Source of the DNA: Cryptomeria japonica
Lineage: Eukaryota; Streptophyta; Pinopsida; Cupressales; Cupressaceae
Direction: 5' to 3'
NCBI RefSeq assembly: GCF_030272615.1
Contig: NC_081414.1
Span: 304,998,164 to 305,062,163 of the forward strand
DNA: 64,000 nt
The position numbers were made by a program, and so were the translations under genes. Under the pieces are notes generated by a model, which had not been told where the DNA came from, ran no database searches, and was given only the letters and a program-made list of their open reading frames with translations. Shown here piece by piece: positions 12,701 through 22,436 of this stretch. Each line of letters begins with the position of its first letter. The first letter of the stretch is position 1.

Positions 12701-13017
12701 AGATGAAGGCATCATGGAAGAGATGGAGGCTACATGTGGGCCATTGCTAGACACGGGTTCATAATTTTGATCATACTTGGTAATGACATCTGGTTTCTCC
12801 TTAGGTGAATTAATAGGATCTTCAATTTCAATAACACCATCATCAAGGAGGTCTTAAATTTTATGTTTTAATTCCATGCACATTGAAATCTTATGTTTGT
12901 TATGCCTATGATATGCACAATAATTACTCAAAATTCACATCCCCATGTGTTCTTGTTAGGCAATTAGATAAGATTATGCTCAAGAAGCTCTTCCAAAGCT
13001 GACTCAATAGATTGCCC
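9703..13017 (-). pseudogene. T1 late gag / Pro-rich spacer, split by a solo LTR
   Basis: Read right to left. Around 12932-12850 is the retroelement motif NYCAYHR...C..LKHKI, followed by DLLDDGVIEI, which in gypsy elements closes gag before protease. Then comes a Pro/Ser-rich spacer (12754-11816), a 1.5-kb insertion, and the continuation (10312-9703) with repeated VPK/IPK units. Removing 10318-11810 plus one target copy joins ...HPSKIAPY to HSYQPTHSF in frame, which proves the insertion. Stops at about 12862 and 12470 and a frameshift upstream of the Cys/His motif kill it. The N-terminal gag is absent, so the 5' LTR is joined to late gag by a deletion. Confidence 0.75.
10318..11810 (+). mobile_element. 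solo copia-type LTR inside T1 gag (TSD TATGG)
   Basis: Starts TGTTGGCAATATAAC and ends ...GAACTATCA. TATGG is found immediately before (10313-10317) and after (11811-11815). The R/U5 part has a ladder of CCTTAACCGGGT-like repeats, the motif TTTTTCCCTATTTGGG near 11590 and a C-rich run near 11750. It shares this architecture with the solo LTR at 38012. No internal region remains, as after LTR-LTR recombination. Confidence 0.85.
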
Positions 13018-13719
13018 CTAAGGTGTAGACTGTCTATCTAGGGGATAGATGTCTTTTTTCCTTGGTGAAAGTGTCTTGTGATTTTGTATGATAAACCTAG
13101 AGCAAAAACAACATAATAATAATAAATCTCTAGGTTTTTTTTTGAATAAGAGATGAGAGCCTGAATTTATAGAAAATCCTGAGAGAGACCAATGGTCAAG
13201 ATCGATTAATGATGAGTGGTCGAGATTCTCCAAGAGGAAGCACTATCCAGGTGAATTGATGTGATTGGCTGCTTTTCTCAACTTTAAAGGAAATTGAACT
13301 AAATTTAAGATAAAATATAAAAAACTGATTTATCCCATATTTTTATTCAATTTTGATGTTTAATTGATTTAATTGCTTTTCTGAGATATTTTAATTTAAT
13401 TCTTTTTTCAAATTAATTTATTTTTTACAAATTAATTCCTTTTTAATGATTTAATGACAAATTTATTTAGTAATTAAATATGGTAGGATATATAATTAAA
13501 TAAATAAGATTATTGATTAAAATGATTTACTTGGAAGGATTAATTAACAGAATAAACATTTAGTTAATATAGAATGATTTACTTGCCATGTGACATTGAT
13601 GATTTAAGAACTAATTAATTAGGTGCTCATGATTGATTTAATTACCTTTGGTTAGGACCTTGGTGATGTATTCGAGATTAGGGGCTCATGGTTTAGGTGA
13701 CCATTTTTAGGGTATTACA
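13018..13719 (-). repeat. T1 5' LTR
   Basis: Minus-strand LTR starting TGTAATACCC at 13719, with a TATA box at 13166-13171. It matches 2778-3377 up to about 13110; the rest down to ~13018 is probable U5 whose partner copy is off window. No clear primer-binding site was seen. It abuts Copia1 LTR sequence at 13720, so TGATG (13720-13724) is the expected right copy of T1's target duplication. Confidence 0.75.
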
Positions 13720-14222
13720 TGATGATGATATATTTAGTGTGACAGTGCTCTGAGATAGTGATTGATATTAGATATGTTTTCCATGATATGGGTTTCTTGA
13801 CATATTGGTTCAAGGATAATTTCATGATTAAGAGATCTTGTTCATTTCAATTCATCTATTCCTTGTACCTATTGAAAGGATTGTTCCTTTTGGTAACTTG
13901 TACAAACCTTTGTATCTTGCCCTAAGATTATGTGCTTTAGTCTTGAAAGTCCTATCAGGTGTTGTGAGCTCCTTGGCCTTGAGCTTAAAAAATTGTAATT
14001 AGTTATTGATATAATTGTGAGTGTGATTCTTACTGTTGGTTTTGCCTATTTAGGGTTTTGCATGTAACTTCGGTGCTCATGTGTTTGTTGGTCTTTGTGC
14101 CTTCATGTCTCATAATTGCAATAATATGTTAATTATGCTTTGAAGTTTAATAGATCAAAAGTAAAGTATTTTAAGGTTTGAACTAATTCACTCCCCCTCT
14201 CAGTCCTCTAGTGTGTTCAACA
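13720..14222 (+). repeat. Copia1 5' LTR, 3' portion only
   Basis: Aligns with 19658-20158 of the 3' LTR and ends GTTCAACA just before the primer-binding site. Its left edge is the T1 junction. Confidence 0.85.
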
Positions 14223-14224
14223 AT

Positions 14225-14234
14225 TGGTATCAGA
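14225..14234 (+). other. Copia1 primer-binding site
   Basis: TGGTATCAGA, complementary to the 3' end of plant initiator methionine tRNA, begins two bases after the LTR. Confidence 0.8.
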
Positions 14235-14280
14235 TAAAGGTTCCTCTTAGAAAATCTTAACCACTTGAGGAAGATCTGAA

Positions 14281-17200
14281 ATGGTAGAGGAAGTTAATTA
14301 CAAAGCACCAAAGTTTTATGGCACAAATTACTCCTATTAGATGGAAATAATGGAATATTATTTGAAAGCTCTATCGATTGGAATATGGGAAATTATCCAA
14401 GACTGGGTATACCACTTCGACAAACGGTCCTCAAAATCTAGATGAGGTTAAGGCACATAAGAATGATACAAAGGCTAGAGTTGCAATGATCAATTGAGTA
14501 ACTGATTTAGTATTTGAGAAAGTGATGGGGTTGAAGTCTATTGAACAAATTTAGGAGAATCTGAGTAGCATGTATGAAGGTGATTTGAAGACAAAGTAAG
14601 ACAAGTTGACAAATATAAAGCACAAATTTGAGAACCTATGGATGTTTTATGATGAGAAAATTGAAATTTATCTACACCGAGTAAATGAGATTGTGAGTGC
14701 AATTAGTGGTATTGATGGAAACTTAGAAGAGAGCGAATTTGTGAGAAATGTAATGTTAACACTGCCTAAATGCTACAAAGCTAAGAAGTATGGCATTAAA
14801 GAAAGTCATGATATGGAAAAGAGAAAAAATAAGTAGCATTAAAAGCTACCAAGAAGATGGAAGATGAACCTGAAGTAAGCAATGACATAGATGAGATAGA
14901 AGAAAACTTTGTGAAAATACTAAAGAAAGGATCTAGAAAATAGAAATTTAAGTTACCCTTCAAGTGTTTCAATTGTGGAAAAATTGGTCATTATGCTTAT
15001 ATATTTACTTCTAAGGAAGATTACGGTAAAATATTTGATGACTATAACAGAAGAAAGGACAATTATAGATAGAATAATAGAAATAAGAGAATAGATGATA
15101 GTGATAGGACTAAGAAGAATTTATGTTCAATGAATCCCTATTCATCTAAAGAAGAAGATGGCGACGACTCAAATGAAGAATCATTATTTTTAGTTATAGA
15201 AGAGAAGAATAATGAAAGATACGATAATCCAAAAGGTGTGAAGGATAGAGAAAAAACACTAAGTGTGAATACTGCATTGCATGCAAAAGTAGAGCTTAAA
15301 GCATGGATAATTGATTTTGGATGTTCAAAGCATATGATAGGTGATAAAGGAAAGTTACATTGACATTGAAAAGTATGACAGTGGATCTGTAAAAAAATTA
15401 GGTGAGAAAGATACACCTATTTATGGTAAAGATGCTATTTCCATTGATGGTAAGCATAAGAATGGTGATGTTTATTATGTTAAGGGATTGAGACAATCTC
15501 TTGAGTGTGAGTTAGATGTTTAGTAAGTGCTATAAGCTCATATTTCATGGGTCCAAATGTGAAGTAAAAAAAGGAAGTTATGGGAGATTAGTTGCAGAAG
15601 GTATAAGAACTAATGGCAATGTCTACTATGTGAAGAATAACAAAGGAAGAAATTGTATGTTAGCGCAAAGTAGTGAATGTTGGTTGTAGCACAAAAAGAT
15701 GGGACCTATACAAATTTGACAATATGATGAAAATCATATCTACTCATTTTGTGAGAGATCTACCAAAGATTATCAGGCCTATTGATACTATGTGTAGGGA
15801 AAGTTGGGAAAGCAAATAAGGAGGAGGTTCAAGAACAAAGAGTGTTCAACTTCAAAACCTTTGAATCTGGTTCATACATATTTATGTGTAACTACAAGGA
15901 CATGATGATTGAATGATGAAAGGTATTTTATGTTTCTTATTGATGATAATTCTAGAATGTCATGAGTTACTTTCTTGAGAGAAAAATTTGAATCATTAAA
16001 AAAGTTTAAAGTATTCAAGTCTATGGTTGAGAATCAATTAGACACTAAGATAAAATGTTTAAGATCTAATAGAGGAGGAAATTTTACATCAAATGAATTT
16101 GATGGATTCTATGAAGAACATGGTATTAGAAGACATTTTTCTGCTCCTAGAACTCAACAAAATAAGGGTGTTGAAAGAAAGAATAAAACTGTTGTTGAAA
16201 TGGATATAATTATGTTGAAGGGTGCTAACCTACCTAATGTATATTGTAAAGAAGCTATGCATGCCTCTATTTACAATCATAACAGGGCACAAGAAAGAGT
16301 GAATCACACAAAGATAACTTATGAACCATGGAATGGAAGACCTCCTATAGTCAAGTATTTAATAATCTTTGGAAGCAAGTGTTGCATAATGAGAGATGAG
16401 GAAGATCTAGGGAAGTTTGATGCAAGGTCAAATGAAAAAATATTTTTGGGATACTCTACATGGAGTAAGGAATATTGGTGTTATAACAAGAGGCTGATTA
16501 AGATTGTGAAAAGTGAAAATGTTAGAGTTAGTGAAGAGTGGAATAAGAATGAGACTGTAATTGAATCTGAGACCAAAAGAGAAATTAAAACTTGTTGTTG
16601 CAAAAGAGAAGGATTCTTCGGATGATTAAAAAAAGGGACAAGTGCAGAGGAAAAGGAACTTGAACAAATACTTAAGATACCAACAAAGTATGTGTAGAAG
16701 AATCATTTAGAGGAACAAATCATTGGAGACAAGAATAAAGGAGTTTAGAGAAGAAGTCTTGTAGAAACAAGTGAACAAGAAAATTACTATTTCTTATCTC
16801 AAGTGGAGCTAAAGACCTATGTGGATGCAAGCAAGTAAGAAAATTGGATAAATGCAATGGAAGAGGAGCCGAATCAAATAGAGAAGAATTAGACATGGGA
16901 ATTGGTACCTAGACCAGTGGATAAGAATGTGATAGGAACTAAGTGGGTGTTTTAGAACAAGCTAAATAAATATGGAAAAGCCACAAGGAACAAGACAAGA
17001 TTTGTGTGTAAGGTTTATTCACAAGTTGAAGGCATATATTTTGAGGAGGCATTTGCTTCAGTAGAAAGAATGGAGGCTATAAGGATGTTCCTTGCATTTG
17101 CTTCATACAAGAACTTTAAGGTATATAAAATGCATGTCAAGTCAATATTATTGAATGGAGAACTTGAAGAAAAAGTATACATTAAACAAATGGATGGGTT

Positions 17201-18300
17201 CAAGCTCTCAGAAGATCTGGATATGGTTTGTAAACTCAAAAAGGCATTTTATGGACTCAAGCAAGCTCATAGAGCTTGGTATGCAAGGCTAGATGGGTAT
17301 TTGTTGTAGTAGAATTTCAAAAAAGGTACTAAAAATAACAATTTTTATTTCAAATTTGAAGATAAATTATTGATTGTTGTTGTGTATGTTGATGATATCA
17401 TATTTGGAGGATATGATGATGTGCATAAGATATTTGAAGAAGAGATGGAGAAAGAGTTTGAGATATCTATGATAGGTGATATGTCATTTTTCTTGGTCTT
17501 CAAGTTACACAAGAAAAAGAAGGTATTTTCATTTCTCAAACCTAGTATATCAAGGAGATGTTGAAGAATTTTGGGATGGAGAGTTCTAAACCAGTGTTAA
17601 GCAAGAATGATGGATCTTTGAATGTTGATTAGAAATAATATATGTCTATGATTGGAGGATTGTTGTATTTCACTACTTCAAGACTGGATATTATGCAAGC
17701 TATTTGTTTAGTTGCGAGATATCAAGCTATTCCTAAGCAATCTCATGATCAAGTAGTAAAAAGATATTCAGATGTTTGAAAGGGACTCCACATTATGGAT
17801 TATGGTATAAAAAGGATGATCATTTCACTTTGAAAGCATATACAAATGTTGATTGGGCTAGATGTGGGAATGACAAAAGAAGTACAAGTGATGGTGCATT
17901 TTTCTTGGGAGATAAATAAGTGTCTTGGTTGAGTAAGAAACATGATTTAGTGTCATTATCTACTACTGAGGCAAAATACATTGCAACAACATCTTGTTCT
18001 ACTCAAGCCATGTGGATGATGAAAACTCATAAAGATACCAAGATGAAGTATGATGAGGCAATTCCTATTATGTGTGATAGTATAATTGAAATCAACATTT
18101 CAAAGAATTTGGCGATGCATTCAAGGACTAAACACACTTTAATCTAGTATCATTTCTTAAGAGAGGAATTTGTAGAGAAGTCAAATTGGATTATGTATAC
18201 AAAAATAAATAGACTATAGATACCTTCACTAATGCTTTGGCGAAGGATACCTTTGAGTATCTCCAACAGAAATCAGGGGAAATCAGGGGTTATTTCCCCT
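14281..18300 (+). pseudogene. Copia1 gag-pol polyprotein, heavily decayed
   Basis: ATG at 14281 opens MVEEVNYKAPKFYGTNYS, a typical copia gag start. Then follow a UBN2-like gag part (14606-14836), a zinc knuckle CFNCGKIGHY near 14970 that lacks its last Cys, protease with DFG in place of DSG (near 15315), integrase (15975-16625; the Asp of the RSDQGGE motif is Asn, giving RSNRGGN), reverse transcriptase (17004-17564; LNGELEEKVYIKQ and an intact YVDDIIFGG box) and RNase H (17920-18290; WLSKKHDLVSLSTTEAKYIA, ending FEYLQQKSG). It would encode a complete copia replication polyprotein, but dozens of stops and several frameshifts make it inert. Confidence 0.9.
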
Positions 18301-18489
18301 CCTTCAAACTAGATGCATTCAAATGGTGCATCTATTCAGGGAAATTTAAAGCTTATATTTTGTCTCTTGGATTGATACAGTGGTTCCTTGTACGAGGAGC
18401 AGTGAGCGTTGGAATTTTACTAGTGATTATATCTAGTAGGGAGAGAGAGATGTTGTTGGTGGTTTTTGCACCCTTTGTCCTTGATGTCA

Positions 18490-18572
18490 AAGGGGGAGAG
18501 TGTTCAAGTGTGAGTTCAACATTTTGTGTTGTTTGTGGTACAAGTGTTACCATCAATGACAAAGGGGGAGAA
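18490..18572 (+). other. duplicated polypurine tract of Copia1
   Basis: CAAAGGGGGAGAG followed by TGTTC at 18489-18505, and CAAAGGGGGAGAA followed by TGTTG at 18560-18577. The second immediately precedes the 3' LTR as called here. Because the left LTR end is off window, the first cannot be formally excluded as the true border. Confidence 0.7.
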
Positions 18573-19536
18573 TGTTGGAAACTTGAAGTTATATTGTCAT
18601 TGATGTCAACCTGTCTAGAGTTGTCATCTATGTCACTATTCATTCTAGATGGTCTGAAGTGAGTGTTATGATGTCATCATATGGTTTGGGGATGATGTTG
18701 AGTAAGTATGAGGTGTTTTTGGAAGATTGGTGTAGTGAAAGTTTCAATATGCAAGAAACAATATTTATATGTAGGAAATAGTATTTAATGTCCCAGTGGA
18801 AGAATGCTTTGCATTCCTCTAGTTTATTAATATTATGGATTGTGATTCTAAACATAATATTTATGATATATGTATATTGCACTATCAATTTTTTCAGGTC
18901 CTTTATTGTTCAGATGGTAGAGTTGCTCGTTGTTGTTGTTTTTGACAGTGAGGTGGTCTATCAAAATTGGTCCAAAGAATTCTTAGTGGTTATTTGATAT
19001 GTGGATTCAAGTGTTGTAGCTCGAAGGACATATTCATTTAGTTTTTCTAGTGTTCCAATTTAGTTTTCTAGTGCTAGATTGATTTTCAAGTGGAGTTATG
19101 TTATTTTATGTTCAATGTTGTTAGTTGTTTTGGTCTTTGGCCAACTGAAGTGGTGTATCTTATTTGGATCATGTGCTTTTACCTTGGATATGCATTTAAG
19201 GTTGAGTTTGGATTTTGGTATGGGTCTCACTATGGTGTGTGTAGATCATAGTATACATTTTGCATTGGAGGATGCTTTTGGGTTGACTGGTTAACATGCT
19301 TTATTATTTATCAACATGTTTTTATTGATGTTGAATTGCAAGGATGTGTTAGTGTGTTTGATTCATTGGAATAATAGTAGAAAGATGTGTTGTGATGTGT
19401 TTGGATCCCCTCTATCTCTTGGAGTGGACCACATTTGATATTATTAGTTTGGGTGGCCTAATTTATGCAACATTAAAGATTTTGTTGGTGGCCAACCTAG
19501 TTGAGGTTTTTAATGAATGATCTTGTATATATATAA

Positions 19537-19571
<35 letters not shown>

Positions 19572-20158
19572 TGTATGATTTTAGGTATGGAATGTGCGTG
19601 AACTGATATGAATGATATGCAAGCAAATTTGGTGTGAAATTTGGTTTGTGAAGATTTTTGATGATGATATCTTTAGTGTGATAGTGTTATGAGACAATGA
19701 TTTATGTCATATGTGTTTGCATTGATATTGATTGCTTGACACAGTGGTTCAAAGTCAATTTCATGATTAGGATATCTTGTTAAATTCAATTCATATTCCC
19801 TATACCTACCGAAAGAAGGTGTGTTCCTTTTGGCATCTTGTGTAGACCTTTGCATCTTTTCCTAAGGTTGTGTACCTTAGTCTTGCAAGTCTTATCAGGT
19901 TCTATGAGCTCCTTATCCTTGATCCTAAAACATTGTAATTAGTTGTTCATATTGTGAGTGTTATTCTCACTATGGTTTTTCCTTATTTAGGGTTTTGTAC
20001 GTAAATCTAATTTTTATGTGTTTGTTGTGCTTTGTTCTTTCATGTCTCATAATTGTAGTTTTATGTTAATTGTAGCTTAATTTTTTATAAATTAGAAGAA
20101 AAGTATTTTAAGGTCTATATTTATTCATCCCCCTCTTCATCATGTAGTGTGTTCAACA
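18573..20158 (+). repeat. Copia1 3' LTR
   Basis: 1,586 bp from TGTTGGAAACTTG to GTTCAACA. It contains a (GT)n run at 19540-19567, the motif TTTTTCCTTATTTAGGG near 19977 and a C-rich run near 20130. The next five bases, ATTGT (20159-20163), are the predicted right target duplication. Confidence 0.85.
19540..19567 (+). repeat. (GT)n microsatellite
   Basis: About 14 GT units inside the Copia1 3' LTR. The matching part of the 5' LTR is off window, so its age cannot be judged. Confidence 0.95.
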
Positions 20159-20328
20159 ATTGTGTGAGTTAAGATCTGAAGCTTGTGGGATTATTTCTTT
20201 GAATTTTGTGATGTCTTGTATTTTTGTAGTCTTCCTATTATTTTCTCATCTATCTCTCTTTATACTGCTTTACCATGAGTATGTTCATAGGCTCATAATC
20301 TTGCGAAAGTGGGGGCTAAATATAGTGT

Positions 20329-21086
20329 TGTAAATTCTAACTTTGTATAATTTACACCACTTTTGTGCCCCTACCTTATTGAGTCCTATTTTAGCTCACA
20401 TCCAATCTTATTTCCATCATTTTTGCGTTAAAATGATGTCATTTATTTGCATGGTGGATTTAACCTTGTCTCGAGCTACGTGCACCCCTTCCTCAACTTG
20501 TTCTCCTTGTTCTGGGTGGCCAACAATGTTTGATGCTCCCTTGTTCTAGACAAGGGTGGCTGGGACATCCTTGTCTTGGACAAGAGCCTATGAGATGTCC
20601 TTGTCCCCCAAAATTGACCCTAAATTCAAACATAATAATGCTCACTTTTTTAAGTCATCTCTCGATCACGATGTCTCAATTTGACCATTGGTGGTCAAGC
20701 CAATCGTTAAAGCACATTATGAACCCTATACAAGAAAATTCTTCAAATTAATTTTTATATCACAAGCATTCATACCACACCCATGATCAAGCATTCATAG
20801 AGCATCAAGGTGATACTTCATCTCACCATATCCTTCAAGCATTCTTCAAGATCTAGATATCATGGAACACTAAATTACATCAATCCTCATGCAAGCATAT
20901 GTTTATGTTTGAATCCATTAGGTCTTGTCTTTACATGTCATTTTATCACATCAAAAGTTATCATCACATTCAAATAAAATTGCATCATCAATTTTCATCA
21001 ACTACTATTGATATAAAGTAAAACATTTAGCAATTTACTTAAGTATTTCAATTCAATTCAAGGGTTAACTCCTTTGCTGCAGATCA
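20329..21086 (+). repeat. LTR-like fragment, gypsy type, borders unresolved
   Basis: Begins TGTTGTAAATTCTAACTTTG and contains CAAGCATTCATACCAC and similar phrases that also occur, altered, at 36919-37700. No coding frames. The junction to X sequence is close to 21086. I could not find a target duplication. Confidence 0.4.
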
Positions 21087-21536
21087 TGGGCGTTTATCCT
21101 TTTCTCTTTTCAGAAAGGATATTACAATTGAGAGAAATATTAACAACCTAAAAGAGTACTAATGAAATATACAAATAACAAGAAGCAAAGTTTCCATGAA
21201 AGCGCAAAGTCTTTTGTTTTCTTCCTTGGGACGAGAAAATATCACTGAAGCTCAAAGTCTTCAAAACACTATAATGTTATCAACCTTTAACCAATAACTT
21301 TTGTAATCCAAAATGAAATTTATCCAAGATAACAAGACAAAGCTCAAAGTCTCTATATTGATAACCACATACAAATCCATAAAATTTCACTTATGACAAC
21401 AAAGTAAAGCTCAAAGTGTTTAAATGGTTATCTACATATAAATTCTATTTTGCAAATGTTGAAATGTAACACAAAGTTTACAAAACAAAATTTTCTCTAC
21501 TCTTTAACAATACTTCTTCACAATGCTTATTCTTAA
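21087..21536 (-). repeat. X LTR, U5 part with loop-conserved hairpins
   Basis: On the minus strand AGACTTTGAGCTT-type motifs recur at about 21199-21214, 21246-21263, 21342-21352 and 21405. The best example, 21246-21263, is TGAAG-ACTTTGAG-CTTCA. The sequence matches the tail of GL2 (35600-36100). CTTAA at 21532-21536 is the left target duplication of GL1. Confidence 0.65.
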
Positions 21537-21639
21537 TGTTAGTCCTTCCCCAGTTTTCATTAAAATTTCAAACGCAGAGGTTCCCTTTTGGTCTTTCTTT
21601 TCCTTTCGGTTATATACTTTCTGTCTTTGAACTTGAGTC

Positions 21640-21934
21640 TTTGAACCTTTGTAAAGGATCAAGGTTCAAAGTTCAAAATGCGCTCAAAGGGCTTCTCTTC
21701 ACGGCTTTGTATTATGATAAGGCAGGCACTATGTTGTAATTTGTATTAAACTTTAACCGTTGAACCCTCTTGGTTCAAGGTTCAAGGTTCAAAGTTGGTC
21801 ATGCGTCGATTTCGTCTTCTCTCATTAATTGTTATTTGTCTTGTCGTGAAGTTGGTGTTCTATGTTTTTCTGTGTCATTTCTCATGTTTGAACTTGAACC
21901 TTTGAACCTCTTGGTTCTTGGTTCAAGGTTCAAA
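21640..21934. repeat. three palindromes upstream of the GL1 gene
   Basis: 21640-21670: TTTGAACCTT / AAGGTTCAAA, perfect 10-bp arms, 11-nt loop. 21751-21794: centre TTGAACC-ctctt-GGTTCAA with further outer pairing. About 21887-21934: arms of 22 with about 20 pairing, again built from GAACC/GGTTC. Spacing is about 120-140 bases. Confidence 0.8.
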
Positions 21935-22436
21935 GACTGAATTCTTAAAAGACCGAAAAGTTCTATGTAGAATTGATACATGCACCATTAAGCAAGGTGG
22001 CAACGGGAAAAGAGAATATTCCAGGGATTTCAAAAAGGTTAGTTTCTAAAAATTATGACAAGCACTTATGATAAAGCGTGAGTCGTGTGATGAATTGGTC
22101 TGAACATTAAATGCATGCCAACTATATGTCAAGTCAGGTGATAGCTCGCACGAACTTCCTTAATTTGTACAACTTGCTAAGTTTTAAGTGTAATTTTGTC
22201 TATCATTGTGCGGAAGCTAGCAATTGTCTCTAGAATTTTCTTCAGTTGTAATGCAAGCAAGAGAAATTGAAGGTATTTTGTCTGTGCGTAGAATCTTTTC
22301 AAGAATTTGCAATTGAAACCAGGTTAGTTTCAAGCATTCCCTCTTCTGATGTGTTTTCTTATTCAATAAATTAGTTGTCATTCGTTCTCCTTTGTTGTGC
22401 ATAATTTTATTGCATCCCTATAAATTGCTTGTTTAA

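Larger units (their letters stand above)
2778..13719 (-). mobile_element. T1: gypsy-type LTR retrotransposon, internally deleted, holding an antisense gene
   Basis: Two ~600-bp copies (2778-3377 and ~13110-13719) in direct orientation align base for base with roughly 5% differences in a sampled 165-bp stretch. On the minus strand both start TGTAATACCC, and the left copy is preceded by a purine tract, so the element reads right to left. Next to the 5' LTR is late gag, then a long non-coding stretch, an antisense plant-mobile-domain gene and the 3' LTR. No reverse transcriptase or integrase could be seen. The layout (late gag, missing pol, antisense ORF before the 3' LTR) recalls Tat-lineage elements; that lineage call is inference. 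Confidence 0.8.
13720..20158 (+). mobile_element. Copia1: old Ty1/copia element, 5' LTR cut by T1
   Basis: 5' LTR remnant, primer-binding site, gag-pol remains, polypurine tract and full 3' LTR lie in order on the plus strand. The two LTR parts differ by nearly a fifth in the stretch compared by eye, so it is much older than T1. The missing ~1,080 bases of its 5' LTR should lie left of the window beyond LINE-A and the rest of T1. Confidence 0.9.

Noticed and set aside
18237-18662. 141-codon frame after Copia1 RNase H
   Set aside because: Its first codons are the end of RNase H; the rest runs through the purine tracts into the 3' LTR.
20329-21086. Complete solo LTR
   Set aside because: Start looks right but no matching end or target duplication was found, so it is listed only as a fragment.
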